DNA from: Rhizopus arrhizus
Taxonomy: Eukaryota; Mucoromycota; Mucoromycetes; Mucorales; Rhizopodaceae
DNA: 64,000 nucleotides
Direction of reading: 5' to 3'
NCBI GenBank assembly: GCA_024220505.1
Contig: JAKZZE010000001.1
Span: 992,001 to 1,056,000, forward strand
Shown here piece by piece: positions 43,898 to 55,958 of this stretch. Both the position numbers and the translations under genes were made by a program. Every line of letters starts with the position of its first letter. Position 1 is the stretch's first letter. A model generated the notes under the pieces. The model made no database searches and was not told the DNA's origin. It saw only the letters and a program-made list of their open reading frames with translations.

Positions 43898-46141
43898 ATG
43901 ATTTTACAAAATAAAAAACTTATATCCATGATGAATGAGACATCTACTATTTACAGCAATGTGAGCCGGGGATCTCTAATATATAATAGAAAAGTCTATG
44001 ACTATTTGCATGACGTAGTGAAGGCACAAGTAGTAGATTTAAAAGAGCAAATGAATTTGGAAGGGATTGTTCTTTCTCCAGACAAACCCACGCGTGCTAA
44101 AAGAATGCGTGTGCTTACGTCAAAAGAAGATATACATATTGAAAAAGAAGAACAAAAAGAGGAAAGACAATTGTTGAAATCTGGTGTATCCCAGTTGTCA
44201 GATTGGGGTATTTCATTTAAACCAGTAAAAGTGCCGCTACTGATTACAGATATGTCCATTGATTTGGATAAATTGGTACCCCGTTTTGCTAAATTGGGCA
44301 TCAATGTTACAAAATTCGCTGTTCAAGCATGGGGAGGTACTCGTACAAAGAATGTGCCAGATGTCACTGTTCTTGGTGCATATCTTCCAGTAATGAAACC
44401 TATCATTGGCTTTGGAGAACCCGTATTATATGAAAAATACGAAACATACTCGGAAGGGGAGTTACTGTTAACCAATCCAAGTACAACATTTGAATTTTGG
44501 ACAACATTGATGCCAATATTTCACATAATATTGTTTTGTGGATCCCTCGCTGGTGGTGATCTTAGAGAAGGGAAGGAAATCAGACGTGGCTTTATACACG
44601 GGATACTTCCGCTTGGTCTAAATGCTATAGGGATAAAACAAGTGTATTGTTACTTTTCGGAAATAGCTGATGAAATCTGGAAAAGAGGAACCTGTGTGGA
44701 AGATTGGAAAGACCAAGGCTGGGAACAATGGTCAGACCAATTCAATCCAAGGTCTAGATGCAAAGCGTCGGTAGTTCGAGATCTCGTTAGAATTGCTAAA
44801 ATCGGTGGCAATATGGCTATGCAAGTATCAGACATTGAAACTGCAGCAGTCGCATTTGCTTTGGCGCAGGTTAAGCTTTGCAGGATTGAAGCATTAGATT
44901 TTGGTCTTGGTCCAAGGATTTATGGATTAGAAGAAAATGGTTTCAAAACATTGAAGCTGAAATCATCAAAAGTGGAAAAACATTTTTTTACATATCGATA
45001 CATCAATCGGAAGTCTGTTTTTAACTTGTGTGGAGTGCCAGCTAGGTCTAAGGAAGATTTAATGGATTGGCTAGACGATGAAATTGCAAAAACCACCCTT
45101 CTAGGGATCGAAAACGGTGATCCTCCTGGTACAGTAATAATGACCCCAAGCTTTTGTGTTTTAGCAGAAACAGGTGCAGCCACATCATTAGGATCACCGA
45201 TAAATAAAATTATTCTAGATATCGCTTTGAAATGTAAAGAATGCAAAGGAAAATGTACCGAATTTTTACACCGGATGAATAGTACATCACATGCTGGGTG
45301 CCGTAACGTACTTTTTCTCAACGCACTTGTCTCTATCTATGTTGCTGGCGTTCTTTTGAAAGGTGGCATGGCAATCGACCAATGTACACTTAGTGGCGAC
45401 TTGAAACGTACTGTGAAAAGCTTAAAACGGCTATCTCAACGAGATGTGGTGTATGGGCTTGGATCCTTTTTGGCCAGTTGGTATATATTACGTACTGGTG
45501 AAGATGCTCCTCACGTAGACGATGGTTCAGTATTAGGAATTGAAATGGATGGTAAAGTACATGGTCTACGATATGCTGTTAAACCTGGCACAACAGGATC
45601 TGTTTTAGTTAGTTTCAATGGACATATACATAATGGATCACATGTGTCGGCGTGTCTTGTATTTGAACCGCCAGGTCAATTCCATCATGAGTTAAAAGCA
45701 GCCAAAATCACACAGGTTACGGAGCAACCTCCAGATGTAATACCGCAGCAAGTTTTATTCATTCGATCAGAACCCAATTATATTGCTGTTAGTACTTTTT
45801 TGGTGTATCCTGATGGTGATCAGTTACAAGTAGGACTAGGATCATGGAATCATGAAAACAACAAGCATAAATGTGTCAAAACAACAGAAAATCTAGCAGT
45901 GCCCTTAAATGTATCTCAATGTGTTGATGGACTCAGTACTGTTAAGCTCTTGGATGATTTTAAACATGTACTGTACACTTATGGCAATGAATCATTACAA
46001 TCATGGATTAGTGGAGCTTTTCCGGGCGAAAATGTATGGTTTCAAGGCTGTAGGCCTCTGAATAATGCTCTGGCATTGGTTGAACCAGGTGGTATATTGA
46101 TTGAAGGTAGCCGTCAAACTTACAGAGCTATTACCAATTGA
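43898..46141 (+). CDS. Unknown family protein, copy 4 (intact, 747 aa)
   Basis: A full-length family member with no intron. The first ATG after the acceptor-like site gives 747 aa; the ATG homologous to the other copies is at 43,931 (736 aa), because a 33-nt insertion duplicating the TATATCCATGAT context adds an earlier ATG. The variable N-terminus differs from all other copies (SPDKPTRAKRMRVLTSKED) and it has a single short LSDWG module. The Cys motif is conserved as KCKECKGKC. Long blocks (for example 44,690-44,930 and 45,470-45,640) are nearly or fully identical in DNA to copy 5, between more divergent blocks. It ends at ITN. Confidence 0.85.
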   Translation: MILQNKKLISMMNETSTIYSNVSRGSLIYNRKVYDYLHDVVKAQVVDLKEQMNLEGIVLSPDKPTRAKRMRVLTSKEDIHIEKEEQKEERQLLKSGVSQLSDWGISFKPVKVPLLITDMSIDLDKLVPRFAKLGINVTKFAVQAWGGTRTKNVPDVTVLGAYLPVMKPIIGFGEPVLYEKYETYSEGELLLTNPSTTFEFWTTLMPIFHIILFCGSLAGGDLREGKEIRRGFIHGILPLGLNAIGIKQVYCYFSEIADEIWKRGTCVEDWKDQGWEQWSDQFNPRSRCKASVVRDLVRIAKIGGNMAMQVSDIETAAVAFALAQVKLCRIEALDFGLGPRIYGLEENGFKTLKLKSSKVEKHFFTYRYINRKSVFNLCGVPARSKEDLMDWLDDEIAKTTLLGIENGDPPGTVIMTPSFCVLAETGAATSLGSPINKIILDIALKCKECKGKCTEFLHRMNSTSHAGCRNVLFLNALVSIYVAGVLLKGGMAIDQCTLSGDLKRTVKSLKRLSQRDVVYGLGSFLASWYILRTGEDAPHVDDGSVLGIEMDGKVHGLRYAVKPGTTGSVLVSFNGHIHNGSHVSACLVFEPPGQFHHELKAAKITQVTEQPPDVIPQQVLFIRSEPNYIAVSTFLVYPDGDQLQVGLGSWNHENNKHKCVKTTENLAVPLNVSQCVDGLSTVKLLDDFKHVLYTYGNESLQSWISGAFPGENVWFQGCRPLNNALALVEPGGILIEGSRQTYRAITN

Positions 46142-46771
46142 TACACGAAATCTACGATATCTACTATCATGAAAAGGCTTGACTATCATAAAATGAGTTT
46201 GACAAAAAGTAACGAATAAAATGACACTTTTACATTTTCAAAGATCCCAAATGTAAAAAAACAAAATAAAAATAAATAATTAAAATGTATTGCTAGAGAT
46301 TTCATGATCATATGAAGCTTTTTGAATCTATGTATTGACATTAACAACATGCTATTCAAGGGAATGAATATTAGCTGTGGGATATTTGCAGATAATATCT
46401 CGAGATTATGCGGTAGTATTTAAGCGAATCAAGAAGAGTATCGACAAATGAAACAATGAGCCAGTTTTAAATGCGTGTAAAGAACAGGTCAACAGTCTTG
46501 ATGGCAACGAAGCTGACTTTTACAATAAAGTGGATGTTGATTGATTAAGCAGGATTTTAGACCTACAAGATCCATATCATAAGGTAATCATGTAGAGAAA
46601 ATCCATTTATCATTACTATTCCCAGCCAGAGAACGATCAGTGTCATTATGCTCAAAGAGATACATACTTGCAGCATAGACAACTTAATGCTTAGGAACTT
46701 GTGATTCAGGTTACTGGCAATCTTGTACAGAGGCTTTATGTTACGGGCTTTAGAATAGCAACTACGATATA

Positions 46772-46774
<3 letters not shown>
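46142..46774. other. Downstream spacer of copy 4
   Basis: No gene. Homologous to the 3' flank of copy 3 up to about 46,735, then interrupted by LINE C. Confidence 0.6.
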
Positions 46775-46806
<32 letters not shown>

Positions 46807-47227
46807 GGAGCTATAAGCTCTGAAATACTTTAAAACAACATTTAAAATACACAAAACTCAGAAAATACATAAATGGTAATATATGGTTGCGTCTAACGTT
46901 TTGAAACTTACACACGCCTCTTGGCTGTTTATTTTCCCCCTCTTTCACGTTTTGTAAAATTCATATATTTTATAAACAACTTAGACCCAACAAAGTAAGC
47001 CTGACAATTTTAAAATATGTACAATCAGAAATACTTATGAAATATAAATAAAGTTACCATTTTAAAACCGTTTATTGAAAGAAATCCTACATTTAAAACA
47101 GCTCGTGTTTTATTAAGTGACGGACAAGGATGGCACGTGAAAATGTTTTTGGTATGGGTTTTTTAAATTTTGAATTGTTTTTCATGTTTTGTATTTATAG
47201 AGTCGAGCATGTACAGTTTAGTGGCAG

Positions 47228-50200
47228 TCAACAAGATGAAAGATACGATAATTGTAAATGTGGAAGAGGCAGAGGAGAAATCCCACTTGATAATAGCGAT
47301 TCTTGGAGAGAAACGGACAAGAGTTGATTAACATAGCGAATGGTGACATCAGTAAGGAAGGGACGATTATCAAAAATAACTGCCCAGTGATTGCGCCATA
47401 TAGCCAATAAGATGATGCCAATGAAAATAGAGGGAGCATGGACTGTATTAGAGCGACATTTAGGGAAATCTAGGAGGAATAGTGCACGACGTAGCGAATA
47501 TTTCGAAAACGGCTGTTCAAACTGTGAATCCCAAAGAAGAGACCAAACGGTAAGCTTTTGAGGACAGTCAAAGAGGGAATGGGAAAGTGTTTCTTCCAGA
47601 TTCTTGCAAACAGGACATAGTTTAGAAGGCAGGTAGAGATTCGACCTGCAAGGCAGTTTATTATGGATTAACCTGTACCATATGTTGCGACTTTGTGGTC
47701 GGAAGGGGAAGCGCCTAGAAGAAGCCATTTTGAGAGGGGGGAGATCTAGGTAGAGGGTCGAAGAAGACAACAGAGGACTACATAGACGACGGTACCGTTT
47801 GAATGTGAGGCGCAATTGATCACCGGGTTTTGGTGTCAAGGATAAGGCTACCAGGAATGGAGACATGTCGATATGGGTGTGAGCTACCGGGATGAACGAG
47901 GAGCTGGGACGCAAGAACGCCCGGACGAAAAAGGAATAAAGCTTCATATGATCGGATCGAACCCATTTAAGAAAGCGTTTTATGAGGTATGGATGTAGAG
48001 AGATTTCACTAGAAGATTTAGGTCGTAGCCTCCCAGAAATAGGATCAGTCATGTATACACTAGAGCATGATAAACGAGCCATTGACTTTGGTAACGGACA
48101 AGAAGATGATGGTACAGAAACATCGCCTAGAGTGAGACAAAGAGCTGTTTGAGGGTTAATTACCACTTTGTCGAAGGTATGAGGCAAATTGTCGACTGCA
48201 CGAAAGAACAGAGAGAAAACGCCATCTAGTGACTGGACTAGCTTTCTAGGACGTAATTGTTTAAACACGAAAGCTTGCCGATAATCAGTTTGAATGGACT
48301 CCTGTGATTCGGTAGGCATGAGATGAGATAAAAGGAAGTCAACCAAGAGAGGCAAGACGACGGAAGATTTCAGGGAGGGGTGATTCCAGAAATCAGACGT
48401 AGGAGAGCAAGGAAAATCATGTAGAAGTGGTAGTAACCATCGAAGCTGTAGCGCACTTTGTTGGAGTGGCGGATTAAGGACACCCAAGCCCCCTTTATTT
48501 CGAGGAAAGCACATCGTTTCAAAGCTAATGCGTGGAGTTTGTTTTGCCGAAACAAAGCCAGAAATTTGCGATTGTAGCCGGAGAAAGAACCTTTTTGGCA
48601 CAGAAAGGATACGCAGGACATGCCACACTTTGGAGAGAATTAGGGAGTTCAGGATTGTAACTCGTCCACGAAATGAGAGAGAACGATGTGAGTGTAATTG
48701 AAGGCTTGTTTCAAGTCGGGATAAAAATGAGGTTAAATAAGTATCACGTTGGGCGATTGAGGAGTGTAGCAGGAATCCCAAGTAAATGATGGGTTGACTC
48801 GACGAACCATCATGCCAAGAATGTATTTGTTGTTGCAGAAGAGGAGTTCTCCAAATGCGACGATAGCAAGAGCGAGAACCAGAAAGTGCAAAGGCTTCGG
48901 TTTTGTTGAAATTTACCTTCGCATTAGAGGCCTTGGAATACAAATAGAGATGATGCTGTAGAGCTGTAAGTTCTTTGGGCTCTTAAGAAAACAGCAATAT
49001 CGTCCGCGTACGCTAACAATTTCACTGAGGAGATTGAATGTACGTGTGGGGGAACAGACAGACTTTGGGAGTTGAAAGCCGGAGAAATGTGGATCAGATA
49101 AAATACGCCGTAGGAGGGGCTCAAAGGCAAATTGAAGAGAGCAGGTGAGATAGGATCTCCTTGTCTGAGTCCACGATGCTGGAGGACAGGAGTAGAGAGA
49201 AAGCCATTTACGTTGATATGTAAACCGGTATTGAAGAATAGGGTTGATAGGCTCTGAACGATTGATGGACGGAAGCCAAAGTGATGGAAGACTTTACATA
49301 GATAAGAAGGATGCACTCGATCATACGCTTTCTCTTGATCAAGTAATAATCCAATTGCATCTGAAGATGTGAGCCGTGCATGCTCCATGATCAATTTCAT
49401 AAGCAACCCATTATCAGCAATGAAACAGCCTCTCAGAAATTCTGCTTGATATGGAGTGATTAATTTCTGAGCACATTTGATAATGCGAGAGTTGAGCAGC
49501 CTAGTAAAAACCTTCGCATTGGCATTTATCAGAGAAATTGGGCGCCAGTTTTTGAGGTCTCTTAGGTCACCTTTCTTCGGAAGGAGAGAAACTGAGGTGA
49601 TGAACCATGAAGATGGAAAAACTCCCTTTGATAATGCACCATTGTATACTTGTAGTACCAGGTTTTTGGAGGCAGGATGAATGAAAATGAGGTGAAGTAT
49701 TTCATAAAGTAATCTATCCAGACCAGGATTACTACGGCGAGGATAACGTGAGACCCCTTCAATTAAATCATCATGAGTGAAGCTGTTTGTCAAGAATCGT
49801 TGATTTGAATCGGAGAGAAGGAGAGAGTCTGGAATGGCCGAAATCAGATCGTCAATGGCAGGATTATCAATCGGTTCAGGAGAATACAAGTTACTGTAGA
49901 ATTGAACAGCAGCATCTAACATTTCGTTGGAAGTGGAACATAGTGCTCCGGTAGTTGGATGAACCAACTGTTTCATGATCTGACGGGTCTGGCGTTGTGA
50001 GACCGTACGCTTTAAGTAGCCTGCTGAGATTTCACCTTGTTCCCTCCAACAAATGCCCGCCCTTAGGGCTAAAGTCTCCGCATGGTACTGCTGTAGGGAT
50101 GCGAGCTGACTCTCAACAATTGATAGCAGAGGCGTAAGGGATGACAGCAGTTCAGGATTTGAAGCAAGGTGTTTTGTTATCCTAGCCCTTTTGCGGTGTA

Positions 50201-51246
50201 AAAGGGATTCAGCTTTGGTAAGATTAAACGCAGAGCGACGAGAAAATGATTTAGCTACTTGTGTAATGGCTGATTTTACCATGTCCCATTTTTCTTGCGG
50301 AGTGAGGCTTATGTCAAAGGAAACCATAGTGTTAGCGATAGTGCTTGAAACAAGGTTTCGAAAAGTTTCTGAAGAGGCTAATCGTGGGTAGGCCCGCCAC
50401 TGGCCTTTACCAAGAACAGTGGAATGCACAGGAGCTCGAAGAGCAAAATAGGACGTGACTAGGAAGTGATCTGACCAAGATGGTTGAATGAAAGAAACAT
50501 ATGAAGACATTTTACAATCATAAAGATCTAGAGTGCCAAAGATGTAGGCGATACAAGATGTAGGCGATACATGTTCTAGACGTACCTCTAGAAAATGTCA
50601 CTTGAGGAGCACAGTCTTTATCAGAAACACAATCCTGAAAGAGGTGATCGATATATGATAGCCAAGAAGGAGGTGCCTGACGGGGAACTGCAGAAGAAAT
50701 ATGAGTTGCATATGCGTAATTGAAATCGCCAAGGACAAGATGCCTGGATGAGACATTTGGTAGCAGTGCTGTTCGATTTTGAGCCAGCGAATCAAGGAAA
50801 ACGAAGCGATCACGACGTGTTGCGGAAGCATAAATCATTGTGATATATATAGGTTCAAAGGCATTCTGTGTATGTGAGACCAAGGTAGTAATGACTCGAC
50901 CACAAACACTAAATCTGGTATCCGAAAAGGATAGCAACGGAGAAAAACAAATTAGACCACAGTGTGGAGTCCATAAACTGTCAGTTGCTTGGGATTGAAG
51001 ATGGAAGGTTTCTTGCAATGGAATGGTCGACGCATGAATTTCTTGAGGCGCTAAAATATCAAGAGAACGCGTACGAAGATAACGAATGAAATGGTTTCGA
51101 ACTGATACATCAGCCGTCTTGGCAAGACTGCGGCAGTTGAGAGTAGCAATTCGAAAGTTAATTGAATTTGTTTGTTGAGAGATATCCGGGGGGTTAAAAG
51201 TTTCGTGAGAGTTAGAAGCCGTACGAGTATTCAATGAATATGTCAT
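47228..51246 (-). pseudogene. LINE C ORF2: endonuclease-RT, two frameshifts
   Basis: Order: endonuclease (51,246-50,518; IATLNCRSLAK, VLGDFNYAY), its end plus RT (50,510-48,924; SWSDHFLVTSY, NWRPISLINANAKVF, DQEKAYDRVHPSYL, LRQGDPISPALFN, LAYADDIAVF), then the C-terminal part (48,943-47,228) with zf-RVT residues CPVCKNLEETLSHSLFDC. The first frameshift is caused by a 16-bp tandem duplication (AGATGTAGGCGATACA twice at about 50,540-50,571). The second lies near 48,985, just after YADD. Both are single recent-looking lesions in an otherwise well-preserved protein. Confidence 0.88.
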
Positions 51247-51257
51247 ATTAATAAAGA

Positions 51258-52806
51258 TTATTGAGAAGGTAGAGGGTCTACATCACTATATGGTGCGACC
51301 AGATGTTCAGAGACGATCCCTCCCTGTGCATCGATACTCATATCATCCTTATTAGCTAGATCATTGAAAGTCGTGTGAATAGAAGGGTCAGGATACTCCA
51401 TCATTTCTGTATCCTCATTGGAAGGCAGAGGCTTGCTAGAGAATTTCGTTTGATGGGATACGTAGAATTCACAATCACGATGTGATTTACGAACATGGCC
51501 TTCTTTCTTGCAGAGTGGACAGACCTTAACAGCTGGAACAACAGGAATTGTACTGTTATTCGTATAGGTGGAATCTTCAGATGTCAGCATCTTATTAGTA
51601 GCTGAACGAAGAACCCGGGCGTACTTTGACTTCTCACTTCCAGGCTGCTTAAGAGCAGTAGGACTACCTGAAGCCTCTTGCACTGTAGTAGGGGTTACAT
51701 CCAGAGGTGAGGTGGTCTCTACATTAACCTCATCAGACACGGCTAAATTCTTATCAAGAGAAGTAACTGAATCCGTAGAGCTGATAAGAGATTTCTCAGT
51801 AGCCGATACAATAGGTGTTTTACCAGTTTTCTTATTGGGAGCGCCCGAGGCTCCATATACATTCTTTCTATCACAATATTTAGCGGTATGGCCGGATTCG
51901 TTACACCAATAGCAGATAGTGGCTTGCTGTCGAACTCGACAATCTTTCAAAGGATGATCGCCATGACAGTAGCGACAGTAAGATTTCATGGATGACCAGG
52001 TGGCGTGAACATTGGTGAACACATGTAGCCGAGGTCGAGTAAGCAAGAGGTTGATAAGCCCAATGTACATTGTGTTGAAATCCTGGGCGAGGAGTCTCAG
52101 TGTGTTGCTGATCGGATTCAGGGAACTTTTCCAAGACAGCATACCCTTTTCCTGAATAAGTTCCAGAGGTTCCTCTAATCGTACCACTGTCTATGATATG
52201 GCTGAAAGATGATAAGTTACGTTGCATGTCAGAATGAAGTTGAGCAAGTCCTCCATCGCGACGACCATATTGATGAGGAAGACCTGCCAAGATAACTTTC
52301 AACAATTCGGCACTTGGTGAAAGAGACGGAAACGCATGAAAAGGGTCAGTGAAAGAAGGGAGTTGAAGACTCTCCGTACATAATCGCTTATACATCGTCG
52401 GGGAAACGGTGATCTCAGCATACAAACGTTGATACTCTCGACGGATCTGGTCTGCGACTGCCCAAAGATGCTCATTACCCTGACAGAACGCTGTAAGTTC
52501 AATTAAGAATATCTTCTTATCCTTAACAGTTGTAATGTCCACAAAGATGGAATTAGGGACAGAACCTTTTAGAAAGGGACGAGTGGCTTGCGCGTTGAGG
52601 TTCGAAGGACTCATTTCTGCGTTAGTATCAGGTTGTCCAATCCCGACATCCTGCGATTGGATAGTGGAGTTATTGGTCGACATTGCAAGAAAACTAGAAA
52701 TCTTCTGGTGGCCAGCATGAACAACATTCACCCATGAGAGTTTTTTTGATTTTGTGTGTAAAATTGCCTTATTAGAAGCTAAAAATTCTTTATCGGAAAG
52801 AACCAT
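51258..52806 (-). pseudogene. LINE C ORF1: zinc-knuckle protein, one frameshift
   Basis: Starts MVLSDKEF, as in LINEs A and B. The first frame is open to about 52,040 (SGKGYAVLEKFPES) and the second continues with HATWSSMKSYCRYC. Three Cys/His modules are seen: CRYCHGDHPLKDC, CYWCNESGHTAKYC and CPLCKKEGHVRKSH. The stop at 51,258 lies 11 nt before the ORF2 ATG, and the ORF2 start shares the ATTAATATGA context with LINE A. Confidence 0.85.
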
Positions 52807-52808
52807 GG

Positions 52809-53753
52809 GAGAAACCTTTCATTACCTGAAGTGCCTAATTACTTGAGTATGAAGCAAGATCAAAATTTTTTGTGGATGTGTTCTGGCAGCCGGATGGTTT
52901 TATATTTCTACAACTAGCAAGCAATTGAAAAACCGCTTGCATTATCCATTCAGTTCATTAAAGCTATGCTTGCTGAATGAAAAGGGTACATAGAAACCAC
53001 ATGATAACTTTGATAACATGAATACCATGAAAACATACTGAAATAAAAGAGGTATCCATGAAGTGAGCAGGAAGTAATAAATTATCAGTAAAAGCATATA
53101 AGGCAGAAAGTGAATGACTAAAAGTGAATAAAAAAATGGAACTGGCTTTAATTCTATGTTAACTGATAGTAAGCGTTTGTTTACACTGTATATCCTATAT
53201 ACCATTTTTGTTCTATGCATAATAAACAGTTTATACAGTTTATAGTATACTACCTCAGTTCCCAACTGATATTGTTATGTTCTAAAATGTAGTTTGTATT
53301 GAACATGCTTTCTCTTTCCTCCTTAGATAATAAAACGATTTAAGAGGTTTATCAGTTGTTTGACTTGTTTATTGGCCTTATTCGTTTAGAGATATAACAT
53401 GTCTATTTTACAATGGTTAAAAAAAAAAGATAATGTCAAGAAAGCCTCCATGTTTCAATTGTTTGTTTTTGTATTTCCTTTGCAGCCGAATGATGCCGAC
53501 CCTTCTCTCCTTTCTTGACAGGGACATTTTGAGACGTGGTTCATCTTCCTAGACATAAGAAATGCGTTTTATATATATACTATCGGTGTATGAGTTGCAT
53601 GGATATGAAATGGCTTGATTATATAAAAATGCCAGCAACATAACATTGTTACACTAACTAAAATGTTCTCGTACACAAATGCTTAAATACATCTGTTTAT
53701 CAGAAAAGTATAAACATTTCTTTTCTTTATTTCAGTATCATCGTATATCCATA
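52809..53753 (+). repeat. Shortened upstream block (before copy 5)
   Basis: The beginning (52,809-52,915) matches the block near 42,635-42,730, then about 350 bp present before copy 4 is missing. From about 52,940 it is almost identical to 43,090-43,850. Confidence 0.8.
53622..53628 (+). promoter_or_regulatory. TATA box, family copy 5
   Basis: TATAAAA, 132 bp before the ATG at 53,754. Confidence 0.65.
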
Positions 53754-55958
53754 ATGGATGAGCTATCTGCTATTTACAGCAATGTGAGCCGGGAATCTTT
53801 AACATATAAAAGAAGAAACTATGACCATTTGCGTGACGTAGTGAAGCTACAAATGTGGGATATATTAGATGAATTGAGTTTGCAACCTGTTTTTCGTTTT
53901 GAAGATAAAGAAGTGTATGTATCTGAAGCTCCAATAAGTAAATTTTTTAAAAAACAAGAACAAAAAGAGGAAAACCAATTGATGAACTCTGGTGTATCCG
54001 AGTTGTCTGATTCCTTATCAGATTGGGGAGTTTCATTAGAACCAGTAAAAGTACCGCTGATGATTACAGATATGTCTATTGATTTGGAAAAACTGGTGCC
54101 TCGTTTGGTTAAACTAGGTATCGATGTTACAAAGCTAGCTATCAAAGCATGGGGAGGTACTCGTACAAAGGATGTGCCAGATGTCACTGTTCTTGGTGCA
54201 TTTCTTCCAGTAATGAAACCTATCATTGGCTTTGGAGAACCCGTATTATATGAAAAATACGAAACATACTCGGAAGGGGAGTTACTGTTAACCAATCCAA
54301 GTACAACATTTGAATTTTGGACAACATTGATGCCAATATTTCACGTAATATTGTTTTGTGGATCCCTCGCTGGTGGTGATCTTAGAGAAGGGCAGGAGAT
54401 CAGGCGTGGCTTTGTACACGGGATACTTCCGTTTAGTTTAAATGGTGTAGGTGTAAGCCAAGCATGTCACTACTTTTTGAAAATAGCTGATGAAATCTGG
54501 AAAAGAGGAACCTGTGTGGAAGATTGGAAAGACCAAGGCTGGGAACAATGGTCAGACCAATTCAATCCAAGGTCTAGATGCAAAGCGTCGGTAGTTCGAG
54601 ATCTCGTTAGAATTGCTAAAATCGGTGGCAATATGGCTATGCAAGTATCAGACATTGAAACTGCAGCAGTCGCATTTGCTTTGGCGCAGGTTAAGCTTTG
54701 CAGGATTGAAGCATTAGATTTTGGTCTTGGTCCAAGGATTTATGGATTAGGAGAAGCTGGTTTCAAAACATTGAAGCTAAACGCATCAGATGTGGAAAAA
54801 CATTTTTTTACATATCGATACATCAATCGGAAGTCTGTTTTTAACTTGTGTGGAGTGTCAGCTAAGTTTAAGGAACCTTTAATGGATTGGCTAGACGATG
54901 AAATTGCAAAAACAACTCTTCTTGGAATCGAAAATGGTGATCCTCCTGGTACAGTGATAATGTCCCCAAGCTTTTGTGTTTTAGCAGACACAGGTGCAAT
55001 CAAATCATTGGGGCCGTTGGTAGCAAAGATCGCTGTGTATGTCGCTAAGGAATGCAGAGAATGCAAAGGAAAATGTAAAACTATGAGAGACCAGATGAAT
55101 AGTACATCACATGCTGGGTGCCGTACCGTACTCTTTCTCAATGCTCTTGTCTCTATCTATGTTGCTGGTGTTCTCTTGAAAGGTGGTATGACAATTGACC
55201 AATGTTCACTTTGTGGTGACTTCGGACGTACTTTGAAAAGCTTAAAACAGCTACGTATGCATGACGTGTTTGGGCTTGGATCCTTTTTGGCCAGTTGGTA
55301 TATATTACGTACTGGTGAAGATGCTCCTCACGTAGACGATGGTTCAGTATTAGGAATTGAAATGGATGGTAAAGTACATGGTCTACGATATGCTGTTAAA
55401 CCTGGCACAACAGGATCTGTTTTAGTTAGTTTCAATGGACATATACATAATGGATCACATGTGTCGGCGTGTCTTGTATTTGAACCGCCAGATCAATGCT
55501 ACTATGAGTTAAAAACAGCCAAAGTCACACAGGTTACGGAGCAACCTCCAGATGTAATCCCGCAGCAAGTTTTATTCATTCGATCAGAACCCAATTATAT
55601 TGCTGTTAGTACTTTTTTGGTGTATCCTGATGGTGATCAGTTACAAGTAGAACTAGGATCATGGAATCATGAAAACAACAAGCATAAATGTGTCAAAACA
55701 ACAGAAAATCTAGCAGTGCCCTTAAATGTATCTCAATGTGTTGATGGACTCAGTACTGTTAAGCTCTTGGATGATTTTAAACATGTACTGTACACTTATG
55801 GCAATGAATCATTACAATCATGGATTAGTGGAGCTTTTCCGGGCGAAAATGTATGGTTTCAAGGCTGTAGGCCTCTGAATAATGCTCTGGCATTGGTTGA
55901 ACCAGGTGGTATATTGATTGAAGGTAGCCGTCAAACTTACAGAGCTATTACCAATTGA
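53754..55958 (+). CDS. Unknown family protein, copy 5 (intact, 734 aa)
   Basis: Starts MDELSAIYSNV, like copies 2 and 3. The frame is open back to an ATG at 53,679 only because this copy lacks a stop present in the others. That upstream stretch ends in TTTATTTCAG, an acceptor-like site, so it is probably intronic. The Cys motif is CRECKGKC. It differs from copy 4 mainly in the N-terminal 80 residues, around 54,440-54,480 and at 54,985-55,265, while the blocks between are identical or nearly so. It ends at ITN. A cytosolic protein of unknown function. Confidence 0.85.
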   Translation: MDELSAIYSNVSRESLTYKRRNYDHLRDVVKLQMWDILDELSLQPVFRFEDKEVYVSEAPISKFFKKQEQKEENQLMNSGVSELSDSLSDWGVSLEPVKVPLMITDMSIDLEKLVPRLVKLGIDVTKLAIKAWGGTRTKDVPDVTVLGAFLPVMKPIIGFGEPVLYEKYETYSEGELLLTNPSTTFEFWTTLMPIFHVILFCGSLAGGDLREGQEIRRGFVHGILPFSLNGVGVSQACHYFLKIADEIWKRGTCVEDWKDQGWEQWSDQFNPRSRCKASVVRDLVRIAKIGGNMAMQVSDIETAAVAFALAQVKLCRIEALDFGLGPRIYGLGEAGFKTLKLNASDVEKHFFTYRYINRKSVFNLCGVSAKFKEPLMDWLDDEIAKTTLLGIENGDPPGTVIMSPSFCVLADTGAIKSLGPLVAKIAVYVAKECRECKGKCKTMRDQMNSTSHAGCRTVLFLNALVSIYVAGVLLKGGMTIDQCSLCGDFGRTLKSLKQLRMHDVFGLGSFLASWYILRTGEDAPHVDDGSVLGIEMDGKVHGLRYAVKPGTTGSVLVSFNGHIHNGSHVSACLVFEPPDQCYYELKTAKVTQVTEQPPDVIPQQVLFIRSEPNYIAVSTFLVYPDGDQLQVELGSWNHENNKHKCVKTTENLAVPLNVSQCVDGLSTVKLLDDFKHVLYTYGNESLQSWISGAFPGENVWFQGCRPLNNALALVEPGGILIEGSRQTYRAITN

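Larger units (their letters stand above)
46775..52808 (-). mobile_element. LINE C, nearly intact non-LTR retrotransposon (6.0 kb)
   Basis: A minus-strand LINE ending in a 28-nt poly-A tail (T run at 46,775-46,802). It carries ORF1 with three zinc knuckles and ORF2 with endonuclease, RT and zf-RVT. Array DNA resumes at about 52,809 (GAGAAACCTTTCATTACCTG matches the upstream block), only about two bases beyond the ORF1 ATG, so there is essentially no 5' UTR. Only three frame changes separate it from an open element. No target duplication could be identified, because the insertion coincides with loss of about 500 bp of the spacer. Confidence 0.9.

Noticed and set aside
53679..53753. N-terminal extension of copy 5 from the upstream ATG
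   Set aside because: The other copies have stops in the same stretch and it ends in a splice-acceptor-like TTTCAG, so it is more likely intron or UTR. The conserved MDELSAIYSNV start is preferred.
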